This document shows positions 25,318 through 34,550 of a DNA stretch of 64,000 bases, one piece after another. The DNA is from CAYPTB01 sp964413535 (GTDB taxonomy: Bacteria > Planctomycetota > UBA1135 > GCA-002686595). The notes below the pieces were generated by a model. That model made no database searches. It was not told the DNA's origin and saw nothing but the letters and a program-made list of their open reading frames with translations. Position 1 is the stretch's first letter. Every line of letters starts with the position of its first letter. The stretch covers positions 1 to 64,000 of the forward strand of contig CAYPTB010000034.1 in assembly GCA_964413535.1 (NCBI GenBank), written 5' to 3'. The position numbers were made by a program, and so were the translations under genes.

Positions 25318-27201
25318 ATGCGCAAGCGGATCCTGTGGGCCGTCCTCGCGGCGGTCGTGCTCGTGCTGCTGTGCCTGTTCTGGATCGGGAGGATCGCTCC
25401 CGAGCGCGAGGGGACTACCGTCGACCCGGTGGCGAACGCTCCTCGGGACGAGCCGCGGAACGAGGTCCCCGCGCCCCCGCAGGAGTTCGCCCAGCTCGTC
25501 GCCGACGAGGCGCCGGATCCCCCCGCTATCGAGCACCGCGCGCCGAAGGAACGCGGGGATGCGCCCGCCGTTCCCGCCGTCGGTCGCGGCAGCGGTCCCT
25601 ACCGGTTCACCCTCGACGTCACGGTCGTGGACGGCTTCGATCACCCGCTGGTCGGCGCCGTCGTGTACCTCGCGCCTCGGCTGCACCGGCTCGACGTCGC
25701 AGGCGTGACGGATCCTGCGGGGCGGCTCGCGCTCGTCTGGCACGGACACCTGCCGGACATGGACACCACCGTGGCCGTCGCCGGACCTGCCGGCTCGTGG
25801 TCGGGCCTCGTGCGCGTGCAATCGACCGCCGACGTGCCCCTCGCACTGCGTCTGCAGTTGCCCACCGAGAAGCGCTTCGAGGACCCCGCGGAGATCGAGC
25901 GACGGCTCCTGAACCGGTTCCATCGACCGGAGCTCGAACGCGAGAGCCCGTTGAACGACGAGCGCGGTGACCGCGCCGCTGGCGGCAGGTTGCCCGTCGC
26001 CCTGGAGCGGGCGCCTGCACTCTCGAGGGCCGGGGGCGAATGGCTCTTCGTCTCCGACCCCGCGGGCAGCGCGGAGGCCGCACTCGAGGAATTCCTCGCG
26101 AGCTGGCGCGAGCTGTTGCGTCATCGCGAGCTCGGCGGCATCACGCCCGTGTCCTCGACGCAGGGCGACGGCGCGCGCGTCGTGGGCTCGGTGCTCGACG
26201 TGCTCGGACGTCCGGCCGTCGGCGCTCTCCTCGCGATCGGCGAGGATCCGGCGTTCGGTCAGCACGGGACGTACACCGACGACGCGGGACGGTACGTGCT
26301 CGACGACGTGCGGCCCGGGACGTGGTACGTGCGGGCGGGAGGGGGCGAGCACGGCCGCGCGAGTACCTTCGGATCCGTGTTCGCCGGCGAAACGGTCGGG
26401 TGGGACTTCGCGCTCGAACCGGGTTCCGAAGTGGCCGGCGAGCTGCTCGATGCCCAAAGCGCGCCGCTCGCCGACGCGTGGATCGAGCTCGTGGGAGAGG
26501 AGCCGGGATCCTCTTGGAACGATTTCGCGCGCACCGACGAGAACGGGCGTTTCGTGTTCCACGACGTCGGAGACGGAGCGCGCGAGCTGCGCGTGCATCC
26601 GCGGCTGCCCGTGCGGACCGGGACGGCGCCGCCGAACCACCTCCCGTCCTTCGCGGTCACCGTCGACGTCGAGTCGCGGTTCGCCGCCTTGCGTGACCCC
26701 GGTCTCGCCACCGGTCAGCTCCTCATGCGCTTCCCGGAGGGCGAGAGGACGGACGACGACCAGGACGTCGTCGAAGCGCGCGTGTGGCAGCTCGAGACGC
26801 GACGCGGCGTCTTCGCCCTTCCGTCCAGGGGCCGTGCTCAGCTCTTCCTCCCGCCCGGCGCCTACCTGGTCGAGCTCGGTAGCGCCCGGCGCGGTTGGAC
26901 GGAGCGACGGGTCCAGCTCGCAGCCGGCGAGTCGCAGAAGGTCGATCTGCACCTTCCCGCGGGCGGCAGCGTGGCGTGGATCGACGAGCGAGCGAAGAAG
27001 ACGCTCGACTACCGCCTGATCGAGCTGCGCGACGACGTGAACAGCCTCGTCGCTACTTTCTCCGATCGCCTCCCGCAGCACTTCGCGCTCCCCGCGGGTC
27101 AGTACGAGCTCCAGGCCGTCGAGAACGGTGTCGCCGCGCACGCGATCCCGTTCCCCGTCGAGGATGGCCGCGAGACGGTGGTGACGCTCGTGACGCAATG
27201 A
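25318..27201 (+). CDS. Membrane-anchored protein with carboxypeptidase-regulatory-like repeats
   Basis: 627 residues. One N-terminal helix (MRKRILWAVLAAVVLVLLCLF) then a Pro/Glu-rich linker. At least three beta-sandwich repeats of the CarboxypepD_reg type follow: DVTVVDGFDHPLVGAVVYL near residue 100, GSVLDVLGRPAVGALLAIG with YTDDAGRYVLDDVRPGTWYV near 280-340, and GELLDAQSAPLADAWIEL with ENGRFVFHDVGDG near 375-420. No enzyme motif. Such proteins are common surface or periplasmic components in Planctomycetota. Role unknown. Confidence 0.75.
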   Translation: MRKRILWAVLAAVVLVLLCLFWIGRIAPEREGTTVDPVANAPRDEPRNEVPAPPQEFAQLVADEAPDPPAIEHRAPKERGDAPAVPAVGRGSGPYRFTLDVTVVDGFDHPLVGAVVYLAPRLHRLDVAGVTDPAGRLALVWHGHLPDMDTTVAVAGPAGSWSGLVRVQSTADVPLALRLQLPTEKRFEDPAEIERRLLNRFHRPELERESPLNDERGDRAAGGRLPVALERAPALSRAGGEWLFVSDPAGSAEAALEEFLASWRELLRHRELGGITPVSSTQGDGARVVGSVLDVLGRPAVGALLAIGEDPAFGQHGTYTDDAGRYVLDDVRPGTWYVRAGGGEHGRASTFGSVFAGETVGWDFALEPGSEVAGELLDAQSAPLADAWIELVGEEPGSSWNDFARTDENGRFVFHDVGDGARELRVHPRLPVRTGTAPPNHLPSFAVTVDVESRFAALRDPGLATGQLLMRFPEGERTDDDQDVVEARVWQLETRRGVFALPSRGRAQLFLPPGAYLVELGSARRGWTERRVQLAAGESQKVDLHLPAGGSVAWIDERAKKTLDYRLIELRDDVNSLVATFSDRLPQHFALPAGQYELQAVENGVAAHAIPFPVEDGRETVVTLVTQ

Positions 27202-27229
27202 GGCGCGCGAGAGCGCTTCGCAGCGCGCC
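27202..27229. terminator. Hairpin between convergent genes
   Basis: GGCGCGC (27202-27208) pairs with GCGCGCC (27223-27229) around a 14-nt loop, lying between the convergent stops of the repeat protein and the asparagine synthase. No T-tract follows, as usual in very GC-rich genomes. Confidence 0.4.
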
Positions 27230-27238
27230 GCTCGCGGC

Positions 27239-29167
27239 TCAGCCCGGCTCGCCCCGGCGATCGACGAACGCCTGGAACCACAGCTCGAGCGTCATCAGGC
27301 TGAAGACCTGCTTCGCGTAGAGGAACTCGCCGCCCGCGACGGAGTCGCGCAGCTTCGCGACGGCTTCCGGGCGAAACAGGCCCCGTGCGCGCACGCGTTC
27401 TTCGGAGAGCGTGCCGTCGACGAGCTCCTGGAAGACCGGCGCCGACGCGTAGCGCTCGATCGGGTTGTAGAAGGGCTGCTTCCGGCCGCGCGCGACGAGC
27501 GCGATCTCCGGCGGCAGGAGGCGCTCGGCGTAACGGCGCACGATCCACTTGCCGACGCCGCCGCGCAGCTTCATGCGCGGCGGCAGGCGCAGGCCGTACT
27601 CGACGAGCTCGTGGTCGAGGAACGGCACGCGGCCCTCGATCGCACTCGCCATCGACAGCTTGTCCTGCTTCGTGAGGATGTCATCGGAGAGCCAGTGCTC
27701 GAACTGCAGGTGGAGCACGCGGTTCAGGAACGGCGCGCGCGGATCCTGGGCGAGCCACGACGCGGGATGCCCAGCGCTCCCGTCGAGCTCGGCACGGAAC
27801 TCCGGCGCGTACAGCTCGTCGGTGTCGCGGCGATCGAAGAGCGAGATCAGGTGGCGGTACGCGTCGGGGAGTGCTCGAGGCGCGAGCAACCCGAGGTAGT
27901 CGACCACCTTCTGCTTGCCGCGCCGGCCGAGCGCCGCGGGATAGTGGAAGGCGAGGTTGATAACGCTCGCCGGCGTCGCCGCCACAACGGAAGCGAGCAG
28001 CGCGCGGCGCAGCGCGCTGGGAACGAAGCTCGCGAGCCGACGGCCCTGCACCAGCACCTTGTGGAACAGGTAGCCGCCGAAGACCTCGTCCGCACCCTCG
28101 CCGGTCAGGACGACCGTCACTTCCTTCTTCGCCTCGCGCGCGAGCTGGTACATCGGGATGACGATCGGGTCGCCCACCGGCTCGTCCAGGTGCCAGACGA
28201 GCTTCGGCATGAGCTCGACGTCCTCGACGCGGCAGCGGATCTCCGTGTGCACGCAGCCGAGCGCGGCCGCAGTCCTCGCCGCGGTCTCGAGCTCGTCGTG
28301 GCGATAGTCGAACCCGACCGTGAACGTGCGCACGGGGTGCGTGACCTGCCGCGCGATCGCGGCGACGATCGTGGTCGAGTCGAGCCCGCCCGAGAGGTAG
28401 GCCCCGACCGGCACCTCGGACACGAGCCGCCGGCGGATGCTCGCCTCGAAGCGCTCGGCGAAGCCGTCGAGGAGCTCTTCGTCGCTGCCCTCGAGCGGCT
28501 CGAGGCACAGCTCCGGCGCCCAGTAGCGCTGCAGCCGGAGCTTCCCGTTCTCGAACAACGCGAAGTGCGCCGCGGGGAGCTTCTTCACCTCGCGGAACAT
28601 CCCGCCCGGGCCGGGGACGTAGCGCAGCGCGAGGTAGTCGTGCACGCCCTTGGGATCGAGCGTCGGCTGGAAGCCGCGCCAGCGCATGAGCGCCTTCATC
28701 TCGGAGGCGAAGACGAGCCGGCCGCCGTTCTCGACAAAGTACAGGGGCTTGATCCCGATCCGGTCGCGCGCGAGCAGGAGCCGCCGCTCGTTCTCGTCCC
28801 ACAGCGCGATGGCGAACATGCCGTTGATGCGCCGCATGAACGTCGGGCCGTGTTCCTCGTACAGGTGCAGCACGAGCTCCGAGTCCGAGCTCGTCTTGAA
28901 CGCGTGCCCCTTCGCCCGCAGCTCCTCGCGCAGCGCCACGTGGTCGTAGATCTCGCCGTTCACGATCGCGACGAGCGACCCGTCCTCGTTCGTGAGCGGC
29001 TGGTGCCCGCCCGCCACGTCGATGATGGAGAGCCGTCGGTGCCCGAGACCGATGCCGGGCGCGCGGAAGTAGCCCTCGTCGTCGGGCCCGCGGTGCACCA
29101 GCGCCGCCGTCATGCGCTCGAGCAGCCCTTCTTCGTCGAAGCCGACGTAACCAGCGAGTCCGCACAT
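27239..29167 (-). CDS. asnB: Glutamine-hydrolysing asparagine synthase family protein
   Basis: 642 residues from the ATG at 29167, so that the nucleophile Cys is residue 2 (MCGLAGYV). The glutaminase half has RGPDDEGYF, NGEIYDH and RDRIGIKPLY; the synthetase half has the PP-loop YLSGGLDSTT and the late motifs DKLSMASAIEGRVPFLDHELVEY. All key residues are present. In many bacteria such enzymes in polysaccharide loci amidate sugar acids rather than aspartate; the nearby glycan genes make this possible here. The frame open upstream to 30439 is a shadow. Confidence 0.9.
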   Translation of the reverse strand: MCGLAGYVGFDEEGLLERMTAALVHRGPDDEGYFRAPGIGLGHRRLSIIDVAGGHQPLTNEDGSLVAIVNGEIYDHVALREELRAKGHAFKTSSDSELVLHLYEEHGPTFMRRINGMFAIALWDENERRLLLARDRIGIKPLYFVENGGRLVFASEMKALMRWRGFQPTLDPKGVHDYLALRYVPGPGGMFREVKKLPAAHFALFENGKLRLQRYWAPELCLEPLEGSDEELLDGFAERFEASIRRRLVSEVPVGAYLSGGLDSTTIVAAIARQVTHPVRTFTVGFDYRHDELETAARTAAALGCVHTEIRCRVEDVELMPKLVWHLDEPVGDPIVIPMYQLAREAKKEVTVVLTGEGADEVFGGYLFHKVLVQGRRLASFVPSALRRALLASVVAATPASVINLAFHYPAALGRRGKQKVVDYLGLLAPRALPDAYRHLISLFDRRDTDELYAPEFRAELDGSAGHPASWLAQDPRAPFLNRVLHLQFEHWLSDDILTKQDKLSMASAIEGRVPFLDHELVEYGLRLPPRMKLRGGVGKWIVRRYAERLLPPEIALVARGRKQPFYNPIERYASAPVFQELVDGTLSEERVRARGLFRPEAVAKLRDSVAGGEFLYAKQVFSLMTLELWFQAFVDRRGEPG

Positions 29168-29323
29168 GGTCGCGCGGGAGTCTAGCGCCCGCTGCGCCAG
29201 TTCTTCGGGTCGAGAGGCCGCCCTTCGAGAGCCCGAGCAACGGCCCCTCGAGCTCCAGGGTTTCGAATCGGGCGCCACCGCCGCCTGGCCGTGCCGCGCG
29301 GCCACCGCTACCGTGCGCGAACC

Positions 29324-29911
29324 ATGGCGTTGCACGGCGCGGATGGTCACGAAGGGGGCTCCGACGCCGGGATCGTGCTCGAAACGAGTCGGCTCCGGCT
29401 TCGAGAGCTTTCCTTGGACGACGCCGCGTTCGTTCGCGAGCTCGTGAACGAGCCGGCTTGGCTGCGCTTCATCGGAGACAAGGGCGTCGCGACCCTCGAC
29501 GACGCGCGCGCGTACATCGCGCGGGGGCCGCTCGCGAGCTACGCGCAATTCGGATTCGGGCTGTACAGGGTCGAGCTCGCGGTCGAAGGCACGCCGATCG
29601 GGATCTGCGGCTTGATCCGGCGCGAGACCCTGGGCGATGTCGACCTCGGCTTCGCGTTCCTCGAGCGCTACTGGGGCCGTGGCTACGCGCGCGAGGCCGC
29701 GGCGTCCGTCATCGAGCTCGGTCACCGCGACTTGGGTTTGGAGCGCATCGTGGCGATCACGGATCCCGACAATCACCCCTCGATCCGCGTTCTCGAGGGC
29801 GTCGGTTTCGCGTTCGAGACCCTGGTGACGCTGCCGGGAGACCCCAAGGAGCTCGCCTTGTTCGCACGGACGTCGAAAGACGACGGGGGAGCGCTGCCAC
29901 CGACCGCCTAG
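29324..29911 (+). CDS. RimJ/RimL-type GNAT acetyltransferase
   Basis: 195 residues from the ATG at 29324; an upstream start would add 11 residues overlapping the asnB promoter area. The pattern ETSRLRLRELSLDDAAFVREL, WGRGYAREAAASVIELGH (acetyl-CoA loop), RIVAITDPDNHPSIRVLEGVGF is that of RimJ/RimL-like acetyltransferases, which often act on N-termini, antibiotics or small amines. It is divergent from asnB with about 156 bp between starts. Confidence 0.8.
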   Translation: MALHGADGHEGGSDAGIVLETSRLRLRELSLDDAAFVRELVNEPAWLRFIGDKGVATLDDARAYIARGPLASYAQFGFGLYRVELAVEGTPIGICGLIRRETLGDVDLGFAFLERYWGRGYAREAAASVIELGHRDLGLERIVAITDPDNHPSIRVLEGVGFAFETLVTLPGDPKELALFARTSKDDGGALPPTA

Positions 29912-30006
29912 AACCTTCGGACGTTTGCGACACGGAACGACTCGTGCGTCGCTCGCCTGCATGCGCCGGCGCAGACGTGAACGCCCGTGTCCGCTCCGCG
30001 CTCGAT

Positions 30007-30729
30007 TCACTCCCTCACGCGCCCGCGCAACCGCTCGATCTCTCCGGCCTCGAGCCCGATCCGTTCGAGGTAGGCTCGGATGCCGCCGTGACGCTCGAGG
30101 TAGTCGAGCATGTTGTACACGCCCTCTTCCGGACAGCGCAGGGCTTCGAGGATCACGGCGGGATCCATGTCGGCGTAGCGCCGGAGATAGCCCTCGCGCA
30201 ACTGTTCGGCGCTCGCGGCGTAGTCGTATGCGATCGCCTCCGGCACGACGTCCCCGAGCGCGAGCAGCAACGCGGCGACGACCCCCGTTCGATCCTTGCC
30301 CGCCATGCAATGGAAGAGCAACGGTCCGGGCGAAGCGGCAGCGATCGTGCGCAGCACCTGCCCGAGCTCCGCGCGCGTGTGGTCGAGCACGGCGCACTTC
30401 CACATCTCCTTCGTGCAGCCCGCTTCCAGGGCCCGCCATTCCGCCTCGGCCGGCGCGAGCAGCGAGACGTGCTCGTAGCGAACGTGTACGAGATCGCGCG
30501 CGATCGGGCTCGGGTGCGCGCTGACTTCCTCGGGCCAGCGCAGATCGAGGACGGTCTCGATGCCGAAGGTCCTGATTCCCCGGACGCCCGCCGCGGTCAA
30601 CTGCACGAGATCGTCGGCGCGCACGAGCGAGCGCCAGCGCGTGCGCGCCCCATCGAGCGTCGGGTAACCGCCCAGATCGCGCGCATTCAAGAGCGCCGGG
30701 AGATCGAGTATTCGCCGCGGATCGTGCAT
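30007..30729 (-). CDS. Protein/lipid tyrosine-type phosphatase
   Basis: 240 residues. The P-loop HCMAGKDRTG (Cys141, Arg147) and N-terminal LLNARDLGGYPT are typical of the Y_phosphatase3 family, which includes bacterial tyrosine phosphatases with activity on phosphopeptides or phosphoinositides. No signal peptide. It starts 31 bp after the toroid gene on the same strand and may be in one operon with it, where Tyr dephosphorylation could control polysaccharide assembly. Confidence 0.83.
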   Translation of the reverse strand: MHDPRRILDLPALLNARDLGGYPTLDGARTRWRSLVRADDLVQLTAAGVRGIRTFGIETVLDLRWPEEVSAHPSPIARDLVHVRYEHVSLLAPAEAEWRALEAGCTKEMWKCAVLDHTRAELGQVLRTIAAASPGPLLFHCMAGKDRTGVVAALLLALGDVVPEAIAYDYAASAEQLREGYLRRYADMDPAVILEALRCPEEGVYNMLDYLERHGGIRAYLERIGLEAGEIERLRGRVRE

Positions 30730-30760
30730 GAGCGGTGAGAATAGTCCGAGCAGGTCACTG

Positions 30761-32458
30761 CTACTGCGCGACGATCCGGCGCGTCAGGTCGACGCCCGTG
30801 ACGACGCGCGCGGGATCGACGCGACGTTCGAGCGTCGGGCCCTCGACGTGCGCGGGCTCGAGCTCGCTCGGGACGAAGTAGCGCGCGGAGCCCATGTGGA
30901 TCGTCGTCAGGGACTCCTCCCAGGCGAGCTCGCGGAAGCGCGCGGCGCCGGCGCCTTCCAAGTGATCCTCCACCACCACCGCGCGTTCCTGGAAGCGGAT
31001 CGTGCGCCGCAGGCGCACGTCGAGCGCTTGCTTGTCGTGGATCAGCACGCGCACGAGCAGCTTCTTGATCCAGCGCGCGAGGCTCGGCGCGCGGCCGAAG
31101 GTCAGCATGAACGCGCGGAAGAGCGCGAAGCGCGCGGGCGTGAGCGTCGGGCGCGAGACCTCGCGGAAGGCGCCCGAGACCACGATGCGGCCCTCCGTGA
31201 CCTCCGTCTCGCGCTCGTGGGCGAGGTACTGGCTCGACGCGAGCTCGCCACCGTCGAGGCGCGCGACCCAGCCGCAGTCGGAGTAGAGGCACTTCTTCTT
31301 GCCGCGGTGGAAGACCTTCACGACGCCGCCCTTCGACGTTCCGACCCATGCGTCGTACCAGCGCGCGCGCACGCGCGCGATCCCGGCCTGCGGGAACCAG
31401 ACGAAGCCGCGGCTCGCGGACGGCTCGGCCGGCATCTGGCGCGGGCGCGCGTCGGTGCACGCGCGCAGCGCGAAGACGAGGTTGTTGAGGAAGGGAAACA
31501 GGTTGTACGGACAGCTCCCACGCAGGCCCGCAGCCGCGGCGCTCGCGACGGACGGCCGCAGCGCGTCCGCGATCCACGCGGCGGCGCCGGAGCGGTGCGC
31601 CGTCATCTCGAACGCCGCGGGGTAATAGGTCTGCGTGTTGCGGCTCGCGTACTCGCCGCCGAGCGATCCGTCGGGATGCACGAAGTGCGCCAGGAACTCG
31701 CTCGCGCGGTCGAGCGACGCGGCGAGCCGCTCGTCGCCCGTGAGCTCGACGAGTCGTGCGAGGTAGAAGCTCCCGTGGGTCTGGTAGCCCGGATCGGCGC
31801 CGCCGTACTCCTCGTACCAGCCCTCGCTCGACTGGCGCGCGAGGATCTTCTCGACGAAGTAGCGGCGTCGTTCGGCGAAGGCCGCGACGCCCGTCGAGCG
31901 GTGCGCGTGCTCCAGCGCCGCGGCCGCGGCCGCCAGGTGGTTCGAGAGGAAACCGTGCGTCTCGTCGTTCGCGCACAGCCACTGCCCCGCGCGTTCGACG
32001 GCGCGCACCACGTCGTCGCGCTCCGGGGCCTCGAAGTCGTTCGCGAGGAACGCGAGTGCCTCGGACACGTAGAACGTCGTGAACGCCGTCGCCGCCAGCG
32101 AGCGCTCGAACGGATAGGCCTCGTCGAAGCTCCCGTCGCGGTGCTGCAAGCTCGTCCAGAAGCGCAGACCCGCGCGGATCCAGCCCAAGAGCTTCGGGTT
32201 GCCGCGCAGCTCGTTCCCCTCGAGCTCGGTCGCGTACAGGAACGAAAGCACGCACAGCGCCTCCTGGAAGCGCGAGCGCGGGAAGTCGACGAACTTCCAG
32301 GCCCAGAACGTTCGGTCGCAGCAGCCCGCGGTCGGGCTCGTGTGCTCACGGTCGACGAGCCCGAGGACGCGCGGTACCTGAGCCAGGACGAGCTCGCGGT
32401 AGACCGCGCCGCGATCCGCTGGATCCGCCTCTACGTCGGCTCTCGTTGCAGGTTGCAT
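30761..32458 (-). CDS. Alpha-toroid plus beta-domain protein (heparinase II/III-like plan)
   Basis: 565 residues. The first about 330 residues are helical repeats of the alpha/alpha-toroid type (LRFWTSLQHRDGSFDEAYP, HGFLSNHLAAAAAALEHAH, RQSSEGWYEEYGGADPGYQT); the rest is beta-rich. This order resembles uronate lyases or heparinase II/III-like proteins in polysaccharide loci, though no catalytic residues could be firmly assigned. No signal peptide, so a cytoplasmic role or non-classical export is possible. Placed next to asparagine synthase and a phosphatase, as in exopolysaccharide clusters. Confidence 0.6.
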   Translation of the reverse strand: MQPATRADVEADPADRGAVYRELVLAQVPRVLGLVDREHTSPTAGCCDRTFWAWKFVDFPRSRFQEALCVLSFLYATELEGNELRGNPKLLGWIRAGLRFWTSLQHRDGSFDEAYPFERSLAATAFTTFYVSEALAFLANDFEAPERDDVVRAVERAGQWLCANDETHGFLSNHLAAAAAALEHAHRSTGVAAFAERRRYFVEKILARQSSEGWYEEYGGADPGYQTHGSFYLARLVELTGDERLAASLDRASEFLAHFVHPDGSLGGEYASRNTQTYYPAAFEMTAHRSGAAAWIADALRPSVASAAAAGLRGSCPYNLFPFLNNLVFALRACTDARPRQMPAEPSASRGFVWFPQAGIARVRARWYDAWVGTSKGGVVKVFHRGKKKCLYSDCGWVARLDGGELASSQYLAHERETEVTEGRIVVSGAFREVSRPTLTPARFALFRAFMLTFGRAPSLARWIKKLLVRVLIHDKQALDVRLRRTIRFQERAVVVEDHLEGAGAARFRELAWEESLTTIHMGSARYFVPSELEPAHVEGPTLERRVDPARVVTGVDLTRRIVAQ

Positions 32459-32601
32459 TGGGCGTCGCCGGGCGCGCTCAGGCTACGGCCCGAAGAGCGC
32501 CGTTCAACCACAACCCGCCGCTGCGCGAGGATCCGACCCCGTACCGCCGTCCTGCGCCGCGCCAGAGCGAGAGCGAGCGTTGGCGTGGAGAGCGCGTCCG
32601 A

Positions 32602-34131
32602 TCAGCCGTCGTGGACCTCGGCCTTTTCGGCCTCGCGGGCTTCCTTCTTCTTGCGCCGTTCTTCGGCGCGCTCGAGGCGCCGCTCTTCGTTCGCCTTGCG
32701 CTCGGCCTCGATCACCTCGTCCCACTCCGGAACGCCCGGCATCGCCTCGTCGAAGAGCCACGGCTCGAGACCGGTCACCGCAGCGTGCCCGACTTCGCGT
32801 TCGACGAGCTCCAGGAACTGAGCGAGCGTCGCGTTGCCGTCGCGATGGCTCACCACCCAGCTCCGCATGATCCCGAGGAACGCGTCGTCGCCGATCCGCT
32901 CGCGCAGGAAGTGCAAGGCGAGCGGTCCGCGCATGTAGACGGACGTCCCGAACATGGAATCGACGTCGACGCGCCCGGGCGGCCCGGCCTTCGTGAACCG
33001 CGCGAAGCCGTACAACCTGAGCAGCCGTTCCGCGAAGTCCTCCGCCGTACTCGTGCGCTCGTCGTACATCCACGCCGCGTACTCGGCGAAGCCCTCGTTG
33101 AGCCAGATGTCGTCCCAGTCGAAGACGCTGACCGAGTTGCCGAACCACTGGTGCGCGAGCTCGTGGCAGATGATCGACTCGTCGACCGCGGCCCGGCCGT
33201 ACACCGGCAGGGTCTGCGTCTCGAGCGCCCCGGGAACGTCGAGGCTCGAGAGGACGTTCCCGCAGGTCTCGAAGGGGTAGGGGCCGAACGCCTCTCCCAG
33301 GAAGGCGATCATCTCGGCCGTGCGTCCGAAGTTCGCGCGCTCCTTCGCGGTCGACTCGGGCGTGAAGTAGTTGACGATCTTCAGACCGTCCGGGCCGTCG
33401 AGGTGCTCCTCCTCGAACTCCGCGATCGCGATCGTGACCAAGTACGTCGCGATCGGATCGCGCGGCCGGTACACGAACGTGCGACGCGCGCCGTTCTCCC
33501 GCGTCTCGGCGAGCGTTCCGTTGCTCACCGCCTTCAGGGGACGGGGGACGTCGATCTCGAGCGTGAAGAGCGCTTTGTCGCGCGGATGATCGTTGCACGG
33601 GAAGAACGAGCGCGCGCCGTTGGGCTGGCTGAAGACGTAGACCTCGCCCTTGTCCGCCATCCAACCGATCTTCAACGCGATCGGCAGCGAATCGTCGTCC
33701 ACGCCCTCGGGCACGCCGCGGTAGTGCACGACTACGGCGAAGTCCGAACCCTCCCGGATCGAGCCGCTGGGTGTGACGCAGAGCTCGTCGGCCTCGCGCG
33801 TGTAGGTCGCAGGGCGGCCGTCGACCTCGATCGACTCGATCTCGAGCCCGTGGAAGTCGAGGTAGAAGCTCGCAAGATGCTGCGTTGCGACGGCGCGTAT
33901 CTCGGTCTTCGCGTCGATCGAGCCGTCGGCCGGCTCGTACGCGAGATCGATCGCGTAACTCTCGACGTCATACCCCCCGTTGCCCGCGCCGGGGAAGAGC
34001 GAGTCGCCGATGCCGATCGCGCCGGCCGTCGCGGGCGTGAATAGCTGCGGAGCGGTCTCCGTCGCCGCGCGACAAGCGGACGCGATCAGGGCCAGGGCGA
34101 GGCACGAGGCGAGAGCGAAGGGACGTCTCAT
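32602..34131 (-). CDS. Secreted M1-family metallopeptidase
   Basis: 509 residues from the ATG at 34131, where a signal peptide begins (MRRPFALASCLALALIASAC); the frame upstream to 34320 is not coding. An N-terminal beta domain is followed by the zinc site HELAHQWFGNSV with the downstream Glu in WLNEGFAEY. The exopeptidase GxMEN loop is replaced by SLDVPGALETQ, so the N-terminal peptide-binding site is atypical. A charged helical tail rich in Arg, Glu and Lys ends the protein. Probably a periplasmic or surface peptidase. Confidence 0.82.
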   Translation of the reverse strand: MRRPFALASCLALALIASACRAATETAPQLFTPATAGAIGIGDSLFPGAGNGGYDVESYAIDLAYEPADGSIDAKTEIRAVATQHLASFYLDFHGLEIESIEVDGRPATYTREADELCVTPSGSIREGSDFAVVVHYRGVPEGVDDDSLPIALKIGWMADKGEVYVFSQPNGARSFFPCNDHPRDKALFTLEIDVPRPLKAVSNGTLAETRENGARRTFVYRPRDPIATYLVTIAIAEFEEEHLDGPDGLKIVNYFTPESTAKERANFGRTAEMIAFLGEAFGPYPFETCGNVLSSLDVPGALETQTLPVYGRAAVDESIICHELAHQWFGNSVSVFDWDDIWLNEGFAEYAAWMYDERTSTAEDFAERLLRLYGFARFTKAGPPGRVDVDSMFGTSVYMRGPLALHFLRERIGDDAFLGIMRSWVVSHRDGNATLAQFLELVEREVGHAAVTGLEPWLFDEAMPGVPEWDEVIEAERKANEERRLERAEERRKKKEAREAEKAEVHDG

Positions 34132-34323
34132 CGGGGGGCGGAAGGAGTGCAAAGGCCTGACGTGCTCCGACGCGGAGAGAGTGACGCGAGAAGGCGTCGG
34201 CGCCGGCGGTCGGCGGGGTCGAGTCCGTTCGCCTCGGCACGGTTTGGAATCGGAACGACGCGCATGTTCATCGAAACGAAGCGGATGCTCGCGTTCGACC
34301 AGGTGGATGGGCGGCCACACTAA

Positions 34324-34550
34324 CCGGCCGGCTCGGGCCCGTCGCGTTCGCGCGGCGCAAAACCGCTCCTGCCCGCGTCACCTATACTTCGCGCTGACTT
34401 CTCCTGGGAGGCTCGCGTGCTCCGAACCACCTTCACCCTGATCGTCGCTCTCCACACCGTTCCGCAAGAGGAAGCGCCGCCCTCGATCGAGCAAGAGCTC
34501 GCGGGCCTCGTCGCGAAGACGAACGCCCTACGGACGTTCCACGTGATCTA
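34324..34550 (+). repeat. Tandem duplication, left copy of leader plus 5' coding segment
   Basis: The promoter, ribosome binding site and first about 45 codons match 35672-35895. From 34364 through the start codon the two copies line up at a constant offset of 1345; a 3-nt difference lies near 34340. Divergence grows downstream, so selection or a more recent conversion has kept the 5' part alike. Confidence 0.85.
34365..34411 (+). promoter_or_regulatory. Conserved leader with TATACT and GGGAGG, copy 1
   Basis: A stretch nearly identical in both duplicate genes contains TATACT (34383-34388), a -10-like hexamer 34 nt before the GTG start, and GGGAGG (34406-34411), a strong Shine-Dalgarno 5 nt before the GTG. 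The matching sites of copy 2 are 35728-35733 and 35751-35756. No clear -35 box. Confidence 0.4.

Noticed and set aside
27239..30439. 1066-codon frame ending in asparagine synthase
   Set aside because: Class II glutaminases need Cys at residue 2 after the start, which places the true start at 29167.
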